A DNA stretch of 64,000 bases from Bordetella genomosp. 13 (GCF_007679965.1 NZ_VEHL01000009.1:248001-312000); one strand, 5' to 3'. Positions 44,461 to 53,748 are shown, numbered from the stretch's first letter. Made by a program: numbers and translations. Notes: generated by a model not told the origin, from the sequence alone.

Positions 44461-46659
44461 ATGAAACTACGTCCCCTGGCTTACCTGATCGCCACGCTGC
44501 CCTGCATGGCCCCCGTCCACGCCCAGACTTCCGATGCGAAGCCTGAAGGCACCATCACCATGCAGGCCGTCAAGGTCGAGGCCAGCGCGGATGCGTCGGC
44601 CGAAGGCCTGGCGCCGGCCTATGCCGGCGGGCAGGTCGCCACCGGTGCCCGTGTCGGCATCCTGGGCACGCGCAACAACATGGAAACCCCGTTTTCCATC
44701 ACCAGCTACACCGATCAACTGATCCAGGACCGTCAGGCCAAGGGCGTGGGCGACGTGCTGCAGAACGACCCCGGGGTGCGCGTGGCGCGAGGCTTCGGCA
44801 ACTTCCAGGAGTCCTATTTCATCCGCGGCTTCATTCTCGGCTCGGATGACATCGCCTACAACGGCCTGTACGGCCTGCTGCCGCGCCAATACATCTCGAC
44901 GCAGCTGTTCGAGCGCGTCGACGTGCTGCGCGGCGCCTCGGCGTTCCTTACCGGCGCCTCGCCCAACGGCGGCGGCATCGGCGGCGTGATCAACCTGGTG
45001 CCCAAGCGCGCGGGCAACGAGCCGCTGACGCGCCTGTCCACGGGCTACACCAGCGACGGCCTGGGCGAAGTCGCGGCCGACGTGTCGCGCCGTTTCGGCC
45101 CGGATGACAGCTTCGGCATCCGCATCAACGCGGCGCAGCGCGGCGGCGAAGGCAGCGTCGACGATTCGCGGTCGCGCAACACCGTGTTCGCGCTGGGCCT
45201 GGACTGGCGCGGCGACCGCGCCCGCCTGTCGGCCGACGTGGGCTACCAGGACAACCGCCTGAAGCAGACGCGTCCCAACGTGACGCTCAGCGGCACGACC
45301 GTGGTGCCGAGCGCGCCCGATGCCCGCTCCAACTACGCGCAGCCGTGGACGTATTCGAACGAGCGCGACGTCTTCGGCACCCTGCGCGGCGAGTACGACA
45401 TCACCGACAAGGTCACCGCCTGGGCGGCCTACGGTACGCGCCACAGCAAAGAGGAAAACTCGCTGGGCAACATCACCGTCACCAACGGCGCGACGGGTGC
45501 GGGCAACTTCTACCGCTTCGACAACGCGCGCAAGGACACCGTCAACACGGGCGAACTGGGCGTGCGCGCCAAGGTCGTCACCGGTCCGGTGAAGCACGAG
45601 ATCGTCGCTTCGGGAGCCTATTACGACCTCGAGAAGAAGAACGCCTACGTGATGGACTTCTCGAACAAGTTCGCCACCAACATCTACAACCCGGTCAGCT
45701 ATGGCCAGCCGCTGATCAGCGCCACGGCGCTGCGCGGCAACGACCTGGACGATCCTGCCAAGCAGGGCGTGGTCCGCACGTCCAGCTACGCCTTGGGCGA
45801 TACGCTGTCGTTCCTGGACGACCGCGCCATCCTGACACTGGGCATCCGTCACCAGACCCTGTACCAGCGTGACGATGCCTACAACACGGGCGCGCGCGGT
45901 ACGGCCTACGATGCCAGCCGCAACACGCCTGCCGTCGGCGCGCTGTTCCGCATCACGCCGGAAGTGTCGGTGTACGCCAACTACATCGAAGCCCTGACCG
46001 CCGGCGCCACCGCGCCGCAGACCGCCAACGGCGCGCCGGTCGTGAACCGTGGCCAGGCGCTGGCTCCGTATGTGTCCAGGCAGAAGGAAGTGGGCGTGAA
46101 GCTCGACCGCAATGGCCTGGGCGCCGGCCTTGCGTTCTTCTCAATCGCGAAGCCGCGCGGCTTCACTGGTTCCGACCAGGTGTTCCGCGAAGCGGGCGAA
46201 GATCGCCACCAGGGCCTGGAACTGACCACGTACGGCGAAGTGACGCGCAGCCTGCGCGTGCTGGGCGGCCTGACCTGGATCGACGCCGAACAACGTTCCA
46301 CCGGCAGCTCCGCCACCGACGGCAAGCGCGTCATCGGCGTGCCGCGCTTCATGGCCAACCTGGGTGTCGAGTGGGACATCCCGGGCGTGCAGGGCCTGGC
46401 CGTGGACGGCCGCATGGTCTACACCGGCGCATCGTATGCGGACGGCGCCAACACGCTGCGCGTGCCCAGCTGGACCCGCTTCGACGCCGGCGTGCGCTAC
46501 ATGACCGAAATCGGCGGCCGCCTGGTCACCTGGCGCGCGCGTGTCGAGAACATCGCCAACCGCGACTACTGGTCGTCGGTCGGCGGCTACGAAGGCAGCG
46601 GCTACCTGGCCCTCGGCGGCCCCCGCACCTTCACGCTCTCCGCCAGCATGGAGTTCTGA
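44461..46659 (+). CDS. TonB-dependent siderophore receptor
   Basis: Outer-membrane ferric-siderophore transporter of the FpvA/FhuE type. 732 residues from ATG 44461; signal peptide of about 20 residues ending VHAQ. Plug domain (about residues 60-180) with ETPFSITSYTDQLIQDRQAKGVGDVLQNDPGVRV, YFIRGFILGSDDIAYNGLYGL and GASAFLTGASPNGGGIGGVINLVPKRA; 22-stranded barrel ending in the C-terminal Phe of ASMEF. No siderophore biosynthesis or adjacent inner-membrane transporter. Fur box upstream indicates iron repression. Confidence 0.93.
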   Translation: MKLRPLAYLIATLPCMAPVHAQTSDAKPEGTITMQAVKVEASADASAEGLAPAYAGGQVATGARVGILGTRNNMETPFSITSYTDQLIQDRQAKGVGDVLQNDPGVRVARGFGNFQESYFIRGFILGSDDIAYNGLYGLLPRQYISTQLFERVDVLRGASAFLTGASPNGGGIGGVINLVPKRAGNEPLTRLSTGYTSDGLGEVAADVSRRFGPDDSFGIRINAAQRGGEGSVDDSRSRNTVFALGLDWRGDRARLSADVGYQDNRLKQTRPNVTLSGTTVVPSAPDARSNYAQPWTYSNERDVFGTLRGEYDITDKVTAWAAYGTRHSKEENSLGNITVTNGATGAGNFYRFDNARKDTVNTGELGVRAKVVTGPVKHEIVASGAYYDLEKKNAYVMDFSNKFATNIYNPVSYGQPLISATALRGNDLDDPAKQGVVRTSSYALGDTLSFLDDRAILTLGIRHQTLYQRDDAYNTGARGTAYDASRNTPAVGALFRITPEVSVYANYIEALTAGATAPQTANGAPVVNRGQALAPYVSRQKEVGVKLDRNGLGAGLAFFSIAKPRGFTGSDQVFREAGEDRHQGLELTTYGEVTRSLRVLGGLTWIDAEQRSTGSSATDGKRVIGVPRFMANLGVEWDIPGVQGLAVDGRMVYTGASYADGANTLRVPSWTRFDAGVRYMTEIGGRLVTWRARVENIANRDYWSSVGGYEGSGYLALGGPRTFTLSASMEF

Positions 46660-46722
46660 AGCGGTTCAGCGGAGCAGAGCCGCGAACCGGTCTCCTCAGG
46701 GGACGTCCCCAAGTGGAAAAGC

Positions 46723-46757
46723 GAAGGCCCCGGAGCGATCCGGGGCCTTCTTCTTTT
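46723..46757 (+). terminator. Terminator after the TonB receptor
   Basis: GAAGGCCCCGG (46723-46733) pairs with CCGGGGCCTTC (46740-46750) over a six-base loop, followed by TTCTTTT. The same stem core appears on the reverse strand after acnB. Confidence 0.88.
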
Positions 46758-46847
46758 GGTCGAGCGACGTTTCCTGCTCGCCAAAGCCATGCGCATCTCA
46801 GGCCGTGCCGGCGGGCTTTGCAGCGGGCGCCGCGGCGCCCGTCCCGA

Positions 46848-48494
46848 TTACTCCGCCACCGTCACGAACACCGGGTTCGAGTAGAACCACAGGTCGTTGT
46901 AGTTGCGTGCGTTAAGCGCGTCGAAGCGGGCGGCGTTGTCGGCGAAGTTGATCGTGGCATCGGCCAGCGGCTCGCCGGCGGCGGTCTCGTTGGCCACGGT
47001 CACGCCCAGGTTCGTGCCGCGCAGCCGCAGGTACTGGTTGCCCGACACCGTCATGTTGTACTTGATGACGTTGTAGCCGTCCTCGTCCACGGTCCAGTCG
47101 TCGCGGCCGAAGCGCGCCATCACGCGGGTCGACGGATTGGTCGCCGCGGCGTATTCCGGAGTGCCGGGTGCGGCGCGCTCGCCCACGTCGCCCACGATCA
47201 GGTCGACGTGGTCCACGGTCGGCTTCACGTAGGTCGGGTTGCCGCTGTTGAACGGATACTCGTAGTTGTTGCGCTCGGAGCTGCGGAAGCGGATGGTGAC
47301 CTCGATCTTCTCGCCCTCGGCGGCCTGCACCTCGCCGCCCATGTGGGCCGTGCCGGCCGCGCTGGCGGCCGTGAAGTCCAGGTGGTCGATCAGGTCGCCG
47401 AACACGCTGTAGACGCGGCCGCTTTTCAGGCCGGCCACCACCGACGCCATGTCGTCGCCATCCTTGTACACGTACGTCTTGGAGTACTCGCCAGGCGCGT
47501 AGCCGCTGCTGTACAGGCCGCTGGCCGTGCGGAAGTGGTAGTCCGAATCGGCCACGTTCCAGATGCGGCGGCCTTCGCCCAGCAGCGCATCCCATACGCC
47601 GCCCAGCTGGGCCACCATCGAATCGGCGCCACCGTAGGTGCGCGCCGGCGCGACGTAGCCGCCGCGATCCGGCTCCATCTGGTTGCCCACCATGCCTTCG
47701 ATCGAGAAGAACTGGTCCGGCGCGATGTCGTGCATCTCGCGCACCTGCGCGGCCGAATAGCGGCCGACGTAGCGCGACGGGTGGTTCAGCAGGACGTAGC
47801 TGTCGGGATGGTTGTCGCGCAGCCAGCGCAGCGCGGCCATGGCGTCGGCGTGCGTCGTGTAGGCGCGCGGCGTGCCGCTCAGGCGGCTGACCAGCGCCGG
47901 ATCGAACAGGTTCGCGGCGCGGTTGGTGAAGAGGTATTCGAACTCGGCCACGGCCTGCAGCGAGGCCGCGGACATCGGGTCATCGACGCCGATGCCGATG
48001 TTGACGTGGTCATGCGTGGGCATGTCCCATTCGAACGACGAGAAGATGATCTTGCCTTCGTAGCGGCCGGCGGCCTGCTGCTGCTTGATGAAGGGCACTT
48101 CGAACTCGGCCATGCCGCGCGAGAACGCGATGGGGCCGCCGGGAATCGTGGCGCCGGTATGGTCGCGGTTGGACGTGCGCAGGTGGTTCGAGATCGAGGC
48201 CCAGTCCAGCTGGTAGCGGTCGAAGGCCTGGTCCAGCACGTGCTCCAGGCTGACCTGGGCATCGTCGGACTGGTAGGTGTGGACGTGCAGGTCGCCCTTG
48301 GTCCAGGCGCCGGTCTCGACGGGGGCGGGAGGGGCGGGCGCGTCGGTGCCCGGGGCCGGTTGCTCGGTGGCGGGCGGCGTGGCCGGCTGGTCGTCGTCGC
48401 TGTCGCCGCCGCCGCCGCAGGCGCTCAGCAGGGTGGCGAAGAACACGGGCACCAGCGCCCGGCGAAGTTGGCTTGGGCCGAACTGCATAGTCAT
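46848..48494 (-). CDS. PHP/CehA-McbA-type metallohydrolase lipoprotein
   Basis: Predicted exported metallo-phosphoesterase of the PHP superfamily. 548 residues from ATG 48494 (ATG 48488 is close behind). The signal peptide ends in a lipobox (LLSAC), followed by a G/D linker (GGGGDSDDDQ) and a P/A/T-rich tether. The PHP metal motif WTKGDLHVHTYQSDD and later histidines (SNHLRTSNRDHTG, FEWDMPTHDHVNIG, LLNHPSRYVG, VADSDYHFR) are all present. Substrate unknown. Lies between the TonB receptor and acnB without operon partners. Confidence 0.8.
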   Translation of the reverse strand: MTMQFGPSQLRRALVPVFFATLLSACGGGGDSDDDQPATPPATEQPAPGTDAPAPPAPVETGAWTKGDLHVHTYQSDDAQVSLEHVLDQAFDRYQLDWASISNHLRTSNRDHTGATIPGGPIAFSRGMAEFEVPFIKQQQAAGRYEGKIIFSSFEWDMPTHDHVNIGIGVDDPMSAASLQAVAEFEYLFTNRAANLFDPALVSRLSGTPRAYTTHADAMAALRWLRDNHPDSYVLLNHPSRYVGRYSAAQVREMHDIAPDQFFSIEGMVGNQMEPDRGGYVAPARTYGGADSMVAQLGGVWDALLGEGRRIWNVADSDYHFRTASGLYSSGYAPGEYSKTYVYKDGDDMASVVAGLKSGRVYSVFGDLIDHLDFTAASAAGTAHMGGEVQAAEGEKIEVTIRFRSSERNNYEYPFNSGNPTYVKPTVDHVDLIVGDVGERAAPGTPEYAAATNPSTRVMARFGRDDWTVDEDGYNVIKYNMTVSGNQYLRLRGTNLGVTVANETAAGEPLADATINFADNAARFDALNARNYNDLWFYSNPVFVTVAE

Positions 48495-48682
48495 AACCGG
48501 ATGAATCCAAGTAATAGGCGGCCGGAAAGCGGCGCCTTTCAACGAGGCGCAAGTATTGGCATCCGCGGTTACGACACGGTGACAGCTGGTTGTCAGCGTT
48601 CCATCCCTTCGTGCGATTATCAGGAATGCCCCGCGCGCGAGGCTGATGGGCACGGGCAGCTTCACCGCCGCCGGCCGTGCAG

Positions 48683-48711
48683 AAAAAAGGCCCCGGATCG
48701 CTCCGGGGCCT
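48683..48711 (-). terminator. Terminator of acnB
   Basis: On the reverse strand AGGCCCCGGA (48702-48711) pairs with TCCGGGGCCT (48688-48697) over a four-base loop and is followed by six T (48683-48688), 42 bases after the acnB stop. Confidence 0.9.
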
Positions 48712-48753
48712 GGTCTTCCGACGCGGCGCGCGCGGCGCCGCAGGGCAGGTGTC

Positions 48754-51345
48754 TTACACCTCGATCACGTCCGCCACGTCCTTGTAGTCGGGGATCTTGT
48801 CGAAGTTCAGGTACTGGTAGATCTGGTCGCCGCTCTTGTTGATGACGCCCATGTCGGCCATGTACTCGTCCTTGGTCGGGATGCGGCCCAGGCGCGAGCA
48901 GATGGCGGCCAGTTCGGCCGAACCCAGGTACACGTTGGTGTTCTTGCCCAGGCGGTTCGGGAAGTTGCGGGTGCTGGTGGACATCACCGTCGCGCCTTCG
49001 CGCACCTGCGCCTGGTTGCCCATGCACAGCGAGCAGCCCGGCATCTCGGTGCGCGCGCCGGCCGTGCCGAACACGCCGTAGTGGCCTTCCTCGGTCAGCT
49101 GCTGCGCGTCCATCTTGGTGGGCGGGGCGACCCACAGCTTGACGGGGATGTCGCGCTTGCCTTCCAGCAGCTTGGACGCCGCGCGGAAGTGGCCGATGTT
49201 GGTCATGCAACTGCCGATGAACACTTCGTCGATCTTGGCGCCGGCCACGTCGGACAGCGTCTTCACGTCGTCGGGGTCGTTCGGGCAGGCCACGATGGGT
49301 TCATGGATGTCGGCCAGGTCGATCTCGATGACGGCCGCGTACTCGGCGTCGACATCGGGCTGCAGCAGCTGCGGATCGGCCAGCCAGGCTTCCATGGCCT
49401 TGATGCGGCGGCCCAGCGAGCGCTCGTCTTCGTAGCCGTTGGCGATCATCCACTTCAGCATCACGATGTTGCTGTTGATGTACTCGATGATCGGTTCCTT
49501 GTTCAGGCGCACCGTGCAGCCGGCGGCCGAGCGTTCGGCCGAGGCGTCGGACAGTTCGAACGCCTGTTCCACCTTCAGGTCGGGCAGGCCTTCGATTTCC
49601 AGGATGCGGCCCGAGAACTCGTTCTTCTTGCCCTGCTTGGCCACCGTCAGCAGGCCCTGCTTGATGGCGTACAGCGGAATGGCGTTGACCAGGTCGCGCA
49701 GCGTGACGCCGGGCTGCATCTTGCCCTTGAAGCGCACCAGCACGGATTCCGGCATGTCCAGGGGCATCACGCCCGTGGCGGCGGCGAAGGCCACCAGGCC
49801 CGAACCGGCGGGGAACGAGATGCCGATGGGGAAGCGGGTGTGCGAGTCGCCGCCGGTGCCCACGGTGTCGGGCAGCAGCATGCGGTTCAGCCACGAGTGG
49901 ATCACGCCGTCGCCCGGGTTCAGCGAGACGCCGCCGCGGGTGCTGATGAACTGCGGCAGCGTGTGGTGCGTCTTCACGTCCACGGGCTTGGGATAGGCGG
50001 CGGTATGGCAGAACGACTGCATCACCAGGTCGGCCGAGAAGCCCAGGCAGGCCAGGTCCTTGAGCTCGTCGCGGGTCATGGGGCCGGTGGTGTCCTGGCT
50101 GCCGACCGAGGTCATGCGCGGTTCGCAGTAGGTGCCCGGACGCACGCCCTTGCCCTCGGGCAGGCCGCAGGCGCGGCCGACCATCTTCTGGGCCAGCGTG
50201 TAACCCTTGCCGCTGTCGGCCGGATCCTTGGGCAGGCGGAACAGCGTCGAGGCAGGCAGGCCCAGGGCCTCGCGCGCCTTGGCGGTCAGGCCGCGGCCGA
50301 TGATCAGCGGAATGCGGCCGCCGGCGCGCACTTCGTCGAACAGCACGTCGGACTTCACGTCGAAGGTGGCGATGACCTCGCCGTTCTTCAGGGCCTTGCC
50401 TTCGTAGGGACGCAGTTCGACCACGTCGCCCATTTCCATTTTGGAAACGTCGAGCTCGATGGGCAGGGCGCCCGCGTCTTCCATGGTGTTGTAGAAGATC
50501 GGGGCGATCTTGCTGCCCAGGCACACGCCGCCGAAGCGCTTGTTCGGCACGAAGGGGATGTCCTCGCCCGTGAACCACAGCACCGAGTTGGTGGCCGACT
50601 TGCGCGACGAACCCGTGCCGACCACGTCGCCCACGTAGGCGACCAGGTGGCCCTTTTCCTTCAGGTCCTGGATGAACCGGACCGGACCGCGCTTGCCGTC
50701 TTCCTCGGGCTGGAACGCGGCGCCTTCGCGCTTGTTCTTCAGCATGGCCAGTGCGTGCATCGGGATGTCGGGGCGCGTGGTGGCGTCGGGGGCGGGCGAC
50801 AGGTCGTCGGTGTTGGTTTCGCCAGGCACCTTGAAGACCGTGACGGTCAGGCTCTGGGGCAGTTCGGGACGGCTGGTGAACCACTCGGCATCGGCCCAGC
50901 TCTGGATCACCGCGCGCGCGTTGGCGTTGCCCTTGTCCGCCTTTTCCTTCACGTCGTGGAAGGCGTCGAACATCAGCAGCGTCTTCTTCAGGCCGTCGGC
51001 CGCGACGGCGCCGACTTCGGCGTCATCCAGCAGCTGGACCATCGGGCCGATGTTGTAGCCGCCCAGCATGGTGCCCAGCAGTTCGGTGGCCTTGGCGCGG
51101 CTGATCAGCGCACACGATTCGGAGCCCAGGGCCACGGCGGCCAGGTACGAGGCCTTGACCTTGGCGGCGTCGTCCACGCCGGCCGGCACGCGGTGCGTCA
51201 GCAGGTCCAGCAGGTTCTGTTCTTCACCCGCGGGCGGGTTCTTCAGCAGCTCGATCAGGTCGGCGGTCTGCTGCGCGGAGAGGGGAAGGGGAGGAATGCC
51301 CAGCGCGGCGCGCTCGGCCACGTGTTTGCGATAGGTTTCCAGCAT
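48754..51345 (-). CDS. acnB: Aconitate hydratase B
   Basis: TCA-cycle enzyme isomerising citrate to isocitrate; can act as an RNA-binding iron sensor when its cluster is lost. 863 residues from ATG 51345, near the 865 of E. coli. HEAT-like N-terminal domain, then swivel and catalytic domains with TGSSRKSATNSV, GGDSHTRFPIGISFP and the cluster cysteines in IGSCMTNIG and PGCSLCMGNQAQV (Cys-x2-Cys). Codons upstream of 51345 are open but not family sequence. Its upstream region carries a 21-base palindrome and lies next to a GntR gene. Confidence 0.96.
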   Translation of the reverse strand: MLETYRKHVAERAALGIPPLPLSAQQTADLIELLKNPPAGEEQNLLDLLTHRVPAGVDDAAKVKASYLAAVALGSESCALISRAKATELLGTMLGGYNIGPMVQLLDDAEVGAVAADGLKKTLLMFDAFHDVKEKADKGNANARAVIQSWADAEWFTSRPELPQSLTVTVFKVPGETNTDDLSPAPDATTRPDIPMHALAMLKNKREGAAFQPEEDGKRGPVRFIQDLKEKGHLVAYVGDVVGTGSSRKSATNSVLWFTGEDIPFVPNKRFGGVCLGSKIAPIFYNTMEDAGALPIELDVSKMEMGDVVELRPYEGKALKNGEVIATFDVKSDVLFDEVRAGGRIPLIIGRGLTAKAREALGLPASTLFRLPKDPADSGKGYTLAQKMVGRACGLPEGKGVRPGTYCEPRMTSVGSQDTTGPMTRDELKDLACLGFSADLVMQSFCHTAAYPKPVDVKTHHTLPQFISTRGGVSLNPGDGVIHSWLNRMLLPDTVGTGGDSHTRFPIGISFPAGSGLVAFAAATGVMPLDMPESVLVRFKGKMQPGVTLRDLVNAIPLYAIKQGLLTVAKQGKKNEFSGRILEIEGLPDLKVEQAFELSDASAERSAAGCTVRLNKEPIIEYINSNIVMLKWMIANGYEDERSLGRRIKAMEAWLADPQLLQPDVDAEYAAVIEIDLADIHEPIVACPNDPDDVKTLSDVAGAKIDEVFIGSCMTNIGHFRAASKLLEGKRDIPVKLWVAPPTKMDAQQLTEEGHYGVFGTAGARTEMPGCSLCMGNQAQVREGATVMSTSTRNFPNRLGKNTNVYLGSAELAAICSRLGRIPTKDEYMADMGVINKSGDQIYQYLNFDKIPDYKDVADVIEV

Positions 51346-51392
51346 GGATGCCTGCCTAGAAAAGTCGGGTTGGCGGTAGGGTTGCGGCAGCG

Positions 51393-51445
51393 ATTGTAGA
51401 GGCAACCGGGGCGATGGGGCAAATGTCTTATATCTTATATAAGAC
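51393..51445 (-). promoter_or_regulatory. acnB promoter with a palindromic operator
   Basis: On the reverse strand TTGCCC (51417-51422) and TACAAT (51393-51398) are 18 bases apart. Immediately upstream lies a palindrome: GTCTTATAT (51425-51433), CTT, ATATAAGAC (51437-51445), which contains the perfect 12-mer TCTTATATAAGA. Its position beside the -35 fits a dimeric regulator. Confidence 0.55.
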
Positions 51446-51493
51446 TTATGGGCGAAAGCGTGTCCCGCATGGGGCGCCGGTGTGGCGCGCAGG

Positions 51494-52183
51494 CTACATC
51501 AGGAAGCTTTTATAGCGTTCGAACCACAGCCAGCCGTTGCGCATGGTGGTTTTGCGCAGGGCCTCTGCCTGGTCGGCGTCGCCTTGCCGCAGCGCCTCGA
51601 GCAGGGCGCGGTGTTCGCGCAGCGCCTGTTCGCCGCGTCCCGGCAGGATGATGATGCGGCGGGACAGGAAGATGATCTTCTCGCGGATGCTGTCCAGCAT
51701 GTCCTGCAGCAGCTTGTTGCCGGCCGCCTCGATGATGCGGCTGCGGAAGCTTTCGTAGCCGATCTGGAACTGCTCGTAGTCCCCGTCCTTCAGGTATTGC
51801 ACCATCGGGCCGTCGAACAGTTCGACGAACTCGTCCCAGTCGCCCGGTTGCGAGCGCAGGGCCGCGGTGCGGGCGCACAGGGCCTCCAGCGCTTCGCGCA
51901 CCGAAAAAATCTCGGCGACCTGCTCGTAGTCCAGCCGGTTGACGATGGCGCCCCGGTTGGGAATGCGCTCGATCAGCCCGCGCTGGGCCAGGATGCTGAA
52001 GGCTTCGCGCACCAGCGCGCGCGACACGCCGAACTGGTCGGCGATCTCGCTTTCGCGCAATTTGCTGCCCGGCGGGATGCGCTGCGTGGCGATCTGGTCG
52101 CGCAGGATCTCGTCGATGCTGATTTCCTTGCGCTTGGCCGGAACGGCGGCGTTCTTGGCTTTTTTCGAGGCGGGCCGGGACAT
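51494..52183 (-). CDS. GntR-family regulator, FCD type
   Basis: DNA-binding regulator sensing a small acid ligand. 229 residues. Winged helix at about residues 22-90 (IPPGSKLRESEIADQFGVSRALVREAFSILAQRGLIERIPNRGAIV), then the helical FCD ligand/metal domain (EHRALLEALRQGDADQAEALRKTTM). It lies between acnB (same strand, 148 bases downstream) and the divergent sulfolactate-type operon (204 bases). Both flanking spacers carry palindromes; the TGTCGACA element in front of the operon is the more typical FCD-type site, so I infer that operon as the main target. Confidence 0.88.
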   Translation of the reverse strand: MSRPASKKAKNAAVPAKRKEISIDEILRDQIATQRIPPGSKLRESEIADQFGVSRALVREAFSILAQRGLIERIPNRGAIVNRLDYEQVAEIFSVREALEALCARTAALRSQPGDWDEFVELFDGPMVQYLKDGDYEQFQIGYESFRSRIIEAAGNKLLQDMLDSIREKIIFLSRRIIILPGRGEQALREHRALLEALRQGDADQAEALRKTTMRNGWLWFERYKSFLM

Positions 52184-52270
52184 GGGAAGACGTCAGGGTT
52201 CAGGGCAATCGCCACTCTACCAGAGCCAATTCCGTCACGTGCCGTCCGTTCACGATGTCAGACTAAAAGC

Positions 52271-52301
52271 CGACAATTCTGTCGACATGATTATTTACAA
52301 T
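52271..52301 (+). promoter_or_regulatory. Operator TGTCGACA within the promoter of the sulfolactate-type operon
   Basis: CGACA (52271-52275), ATTC, then the palindrome TGTCGACA (52280-52287). A -10-like TACAAT sits at 52296-52301, so a repressor on the palindrome would block polymerase. The same palindrome with a CGACA half-site recurs at 61296-61315. Confidence 0.6.
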
Positions 52302-52387
52302 ATGCACATGTGAAATCGGTCGTGGCCGGGCGTGCGCCACTTGCCTACGATGCCCGGATTGTCCTTGCGGGCGTCACCGGGGGGGTC

Positions 52388-53446
52388 ATGGAAGCGGACC
52401 ACCGACACGACCAGGCGCGGCGTGAAACCGCCGCCATCGAAGTCTCCGTCCTCGTGGCCTGGGCCGCCCGGATCCTGGCGCATGCCGGCCTGGCGCCGCA
52501 GGATGCCGCCGAGGCCTCAGGTCGCCTGTTGCTGGCCGACGAGATGGGCGTTGCCACGCACGGCATCGCGCGCTTGCCGGTCTATGTCGAACAGTTGCGC
52601 AGCGGCGCCCTCAATCCCCAAGCGCGGCTGGACTTCGACCCGGCGCCGCCCGGCGTGCTGCGGGTGCGGGCCAATCGGATGCTGGGCCAGCTGGCCGCGC
52701 TGCGTGCGATCGACCTGGCCTGCCGCGAGGTCGGCCCGCGACAGCCTGTCGTCACCGTGACGCTGAGCGCGGTCGGCCATCTCGGCGCGCTGCGCACGCA
52801 CGTCGAGTCCGCGGCGCGCGCGGGCTACGTGGCCTTCCTGTGCCAATCCACCCAGCCCGTGATGGCGGGCGTGGGCGCGCACGGGCCGGCGATCGGCAAC
52901 AACCCCTTCGCCTTCGCCGCGCCGCGTCCCGACGGCCCGCCCCTGCTGATCGACATGGCCGCCAGCCACGTGGCGCGGGGCAATCTGCTGGTGGCGCAGC
53001 GCGAAGGCACGCCGCTGCCCGACGGCTGGGCGATCGACGCCACGGGCGCGCCGACCAACGATCCCGCCGCGGGCCTGGCGGGCGCCGTGCTGCCCGCGGC
53101 CGGCCACAAGGGCCTGGCCTGGGCGATGCTGGTGCAGGTGCTGGCCAGCGCCTTGACCGGATCGCAGGCGGATCGGCTGGCCAGCGCGGGCGCGGGCGCC
53201 GGCGCGTACGGCGTCGTGATCGACCCGGCGGGATTCGCAGGCCGCGCCGTCTACGAGCAGACCATGGCCCAGTGGCTCGACACCTATCGCACCGCCTGCG
53301 GCGCGAGCGCGCACGTGCCGGGCGAAGGCGCGCATGCCGCGCGGCTGCGCGCCGCGCGCGACGGCATTTTTCTTTCGGCGGCCCTTGCCGCGGACCTGCA
53401 GGCGCTCGGCCGCAGGCTGGACCTTTCCTTTCCGTACGGAGCATAG
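52388..53446 (+). CDS. comC: Malate/L-lactate dehydrogenase family oxidoreductase, possibly (R)-sulfolactate dehydrogenase
   Basis: NAD(P)-dependent 2-hydroxyacid dehydrogenase of the Ldh2/MdhA fold. 352 residues from ATG 52388; GTG 52310 would add 26 non-family residues. Landmarks: LLADEMGVATHGIARLPVYVEQL, VTLSAVGHLGAL (catalytic His region), AGVGAHGPAIGNNPFAFAAP, IDMAASHVARG and LPAAGHKGLAWAMLVQVL. ComC of sulfolactate degraders belongs to this family. The assignment comes from linkage to the SuyAB/SlcC-like genes; malate, ureidoglycolate or another 2-hydroxyacid is possible. Confidence 0.65.
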   Translation: MEADHRHDQARRETAAIEVSVLVAWAARILAHAGLAPQDAAEASGRLLLADEMGVATHGIARLPVYVEQLRSGALNPQARLDFDPAPPGVLRVRANRMLGQLAALRAIDLACREVGPRQPVVTVTLSAVGHLGALRTHVESAARAGYVAFLCQSTQPVMAGVGAHGPAIGNNPFAFAAPRPDGPPLLIDMAASHVARGNLLVAQREGTPLPDGWAIDATGAPTNDPAAGLAGAVLPAAGHKGLAWAMLVQVLASALTGSQADRLASAGAGAGAYGVVIDPAGFAGRAVYEQTMAQWLDTYRTACGASAHVPGEGAHAARLRAARDGIFLSAALAADLQALGRRLDLSFPYGA

Positions 53447-53448
53447 TG

Positions 53449-53748
53449 ATGAGCAGGGCAATACAGCTGGACCCCAGCGACAACGTCGCGACCATCGTCG
53501 GCGATCCCGTGAACGCCGACGATGCCATCCGCATCCAGGGCGACGGCGGCGTGACGCTGCAGGCGCGCGCCAGCATCGCGTTCGGCCACAAGGTGGCGCT
53601 AGAGGCCATCGCCGCGGGCCAGGCCGTCGTGAAGTACGGCGAGGTGATCGGCCGCGCTTCGCGCGACATCGCGCAGGGCGACCACGTGCACAGCCACAAC
53701 CTGCAGACCGAGCGCGCGCGCGGCGACCGTGGCGAGGTGGAGGCATGA
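53449..53748 (+). CDS. suyA: UxaA-family lyase small subunit (SAF domain), SuyA-like
   Basis: 99-residue SAF-domain protein matching the N-terminal part of altronate dehydratase-type enzymes, here a separate subunit as in (2R)-3-sulfolactate sulfo-lyase alpha. Conserved stretch IAFGHKVALEAIAAGQAVVKYGEVIGRASRDIAQGDHVHSHNL includes the metal-binding GHK and HSHN. Starts two bases after comC; stop overlaps the large subunit start (ATGA). Function beyond the family is inferred. Confidence 0.65.
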   Translation: MSRAIQLDPSDNVATIVGDPVNADDAIRIQGDGGVTLQARASIAFGHKVALEAIAAGQAVVKYGEVIGRASRDIAQGDHVHSHNLQTERARGDRGEVEA

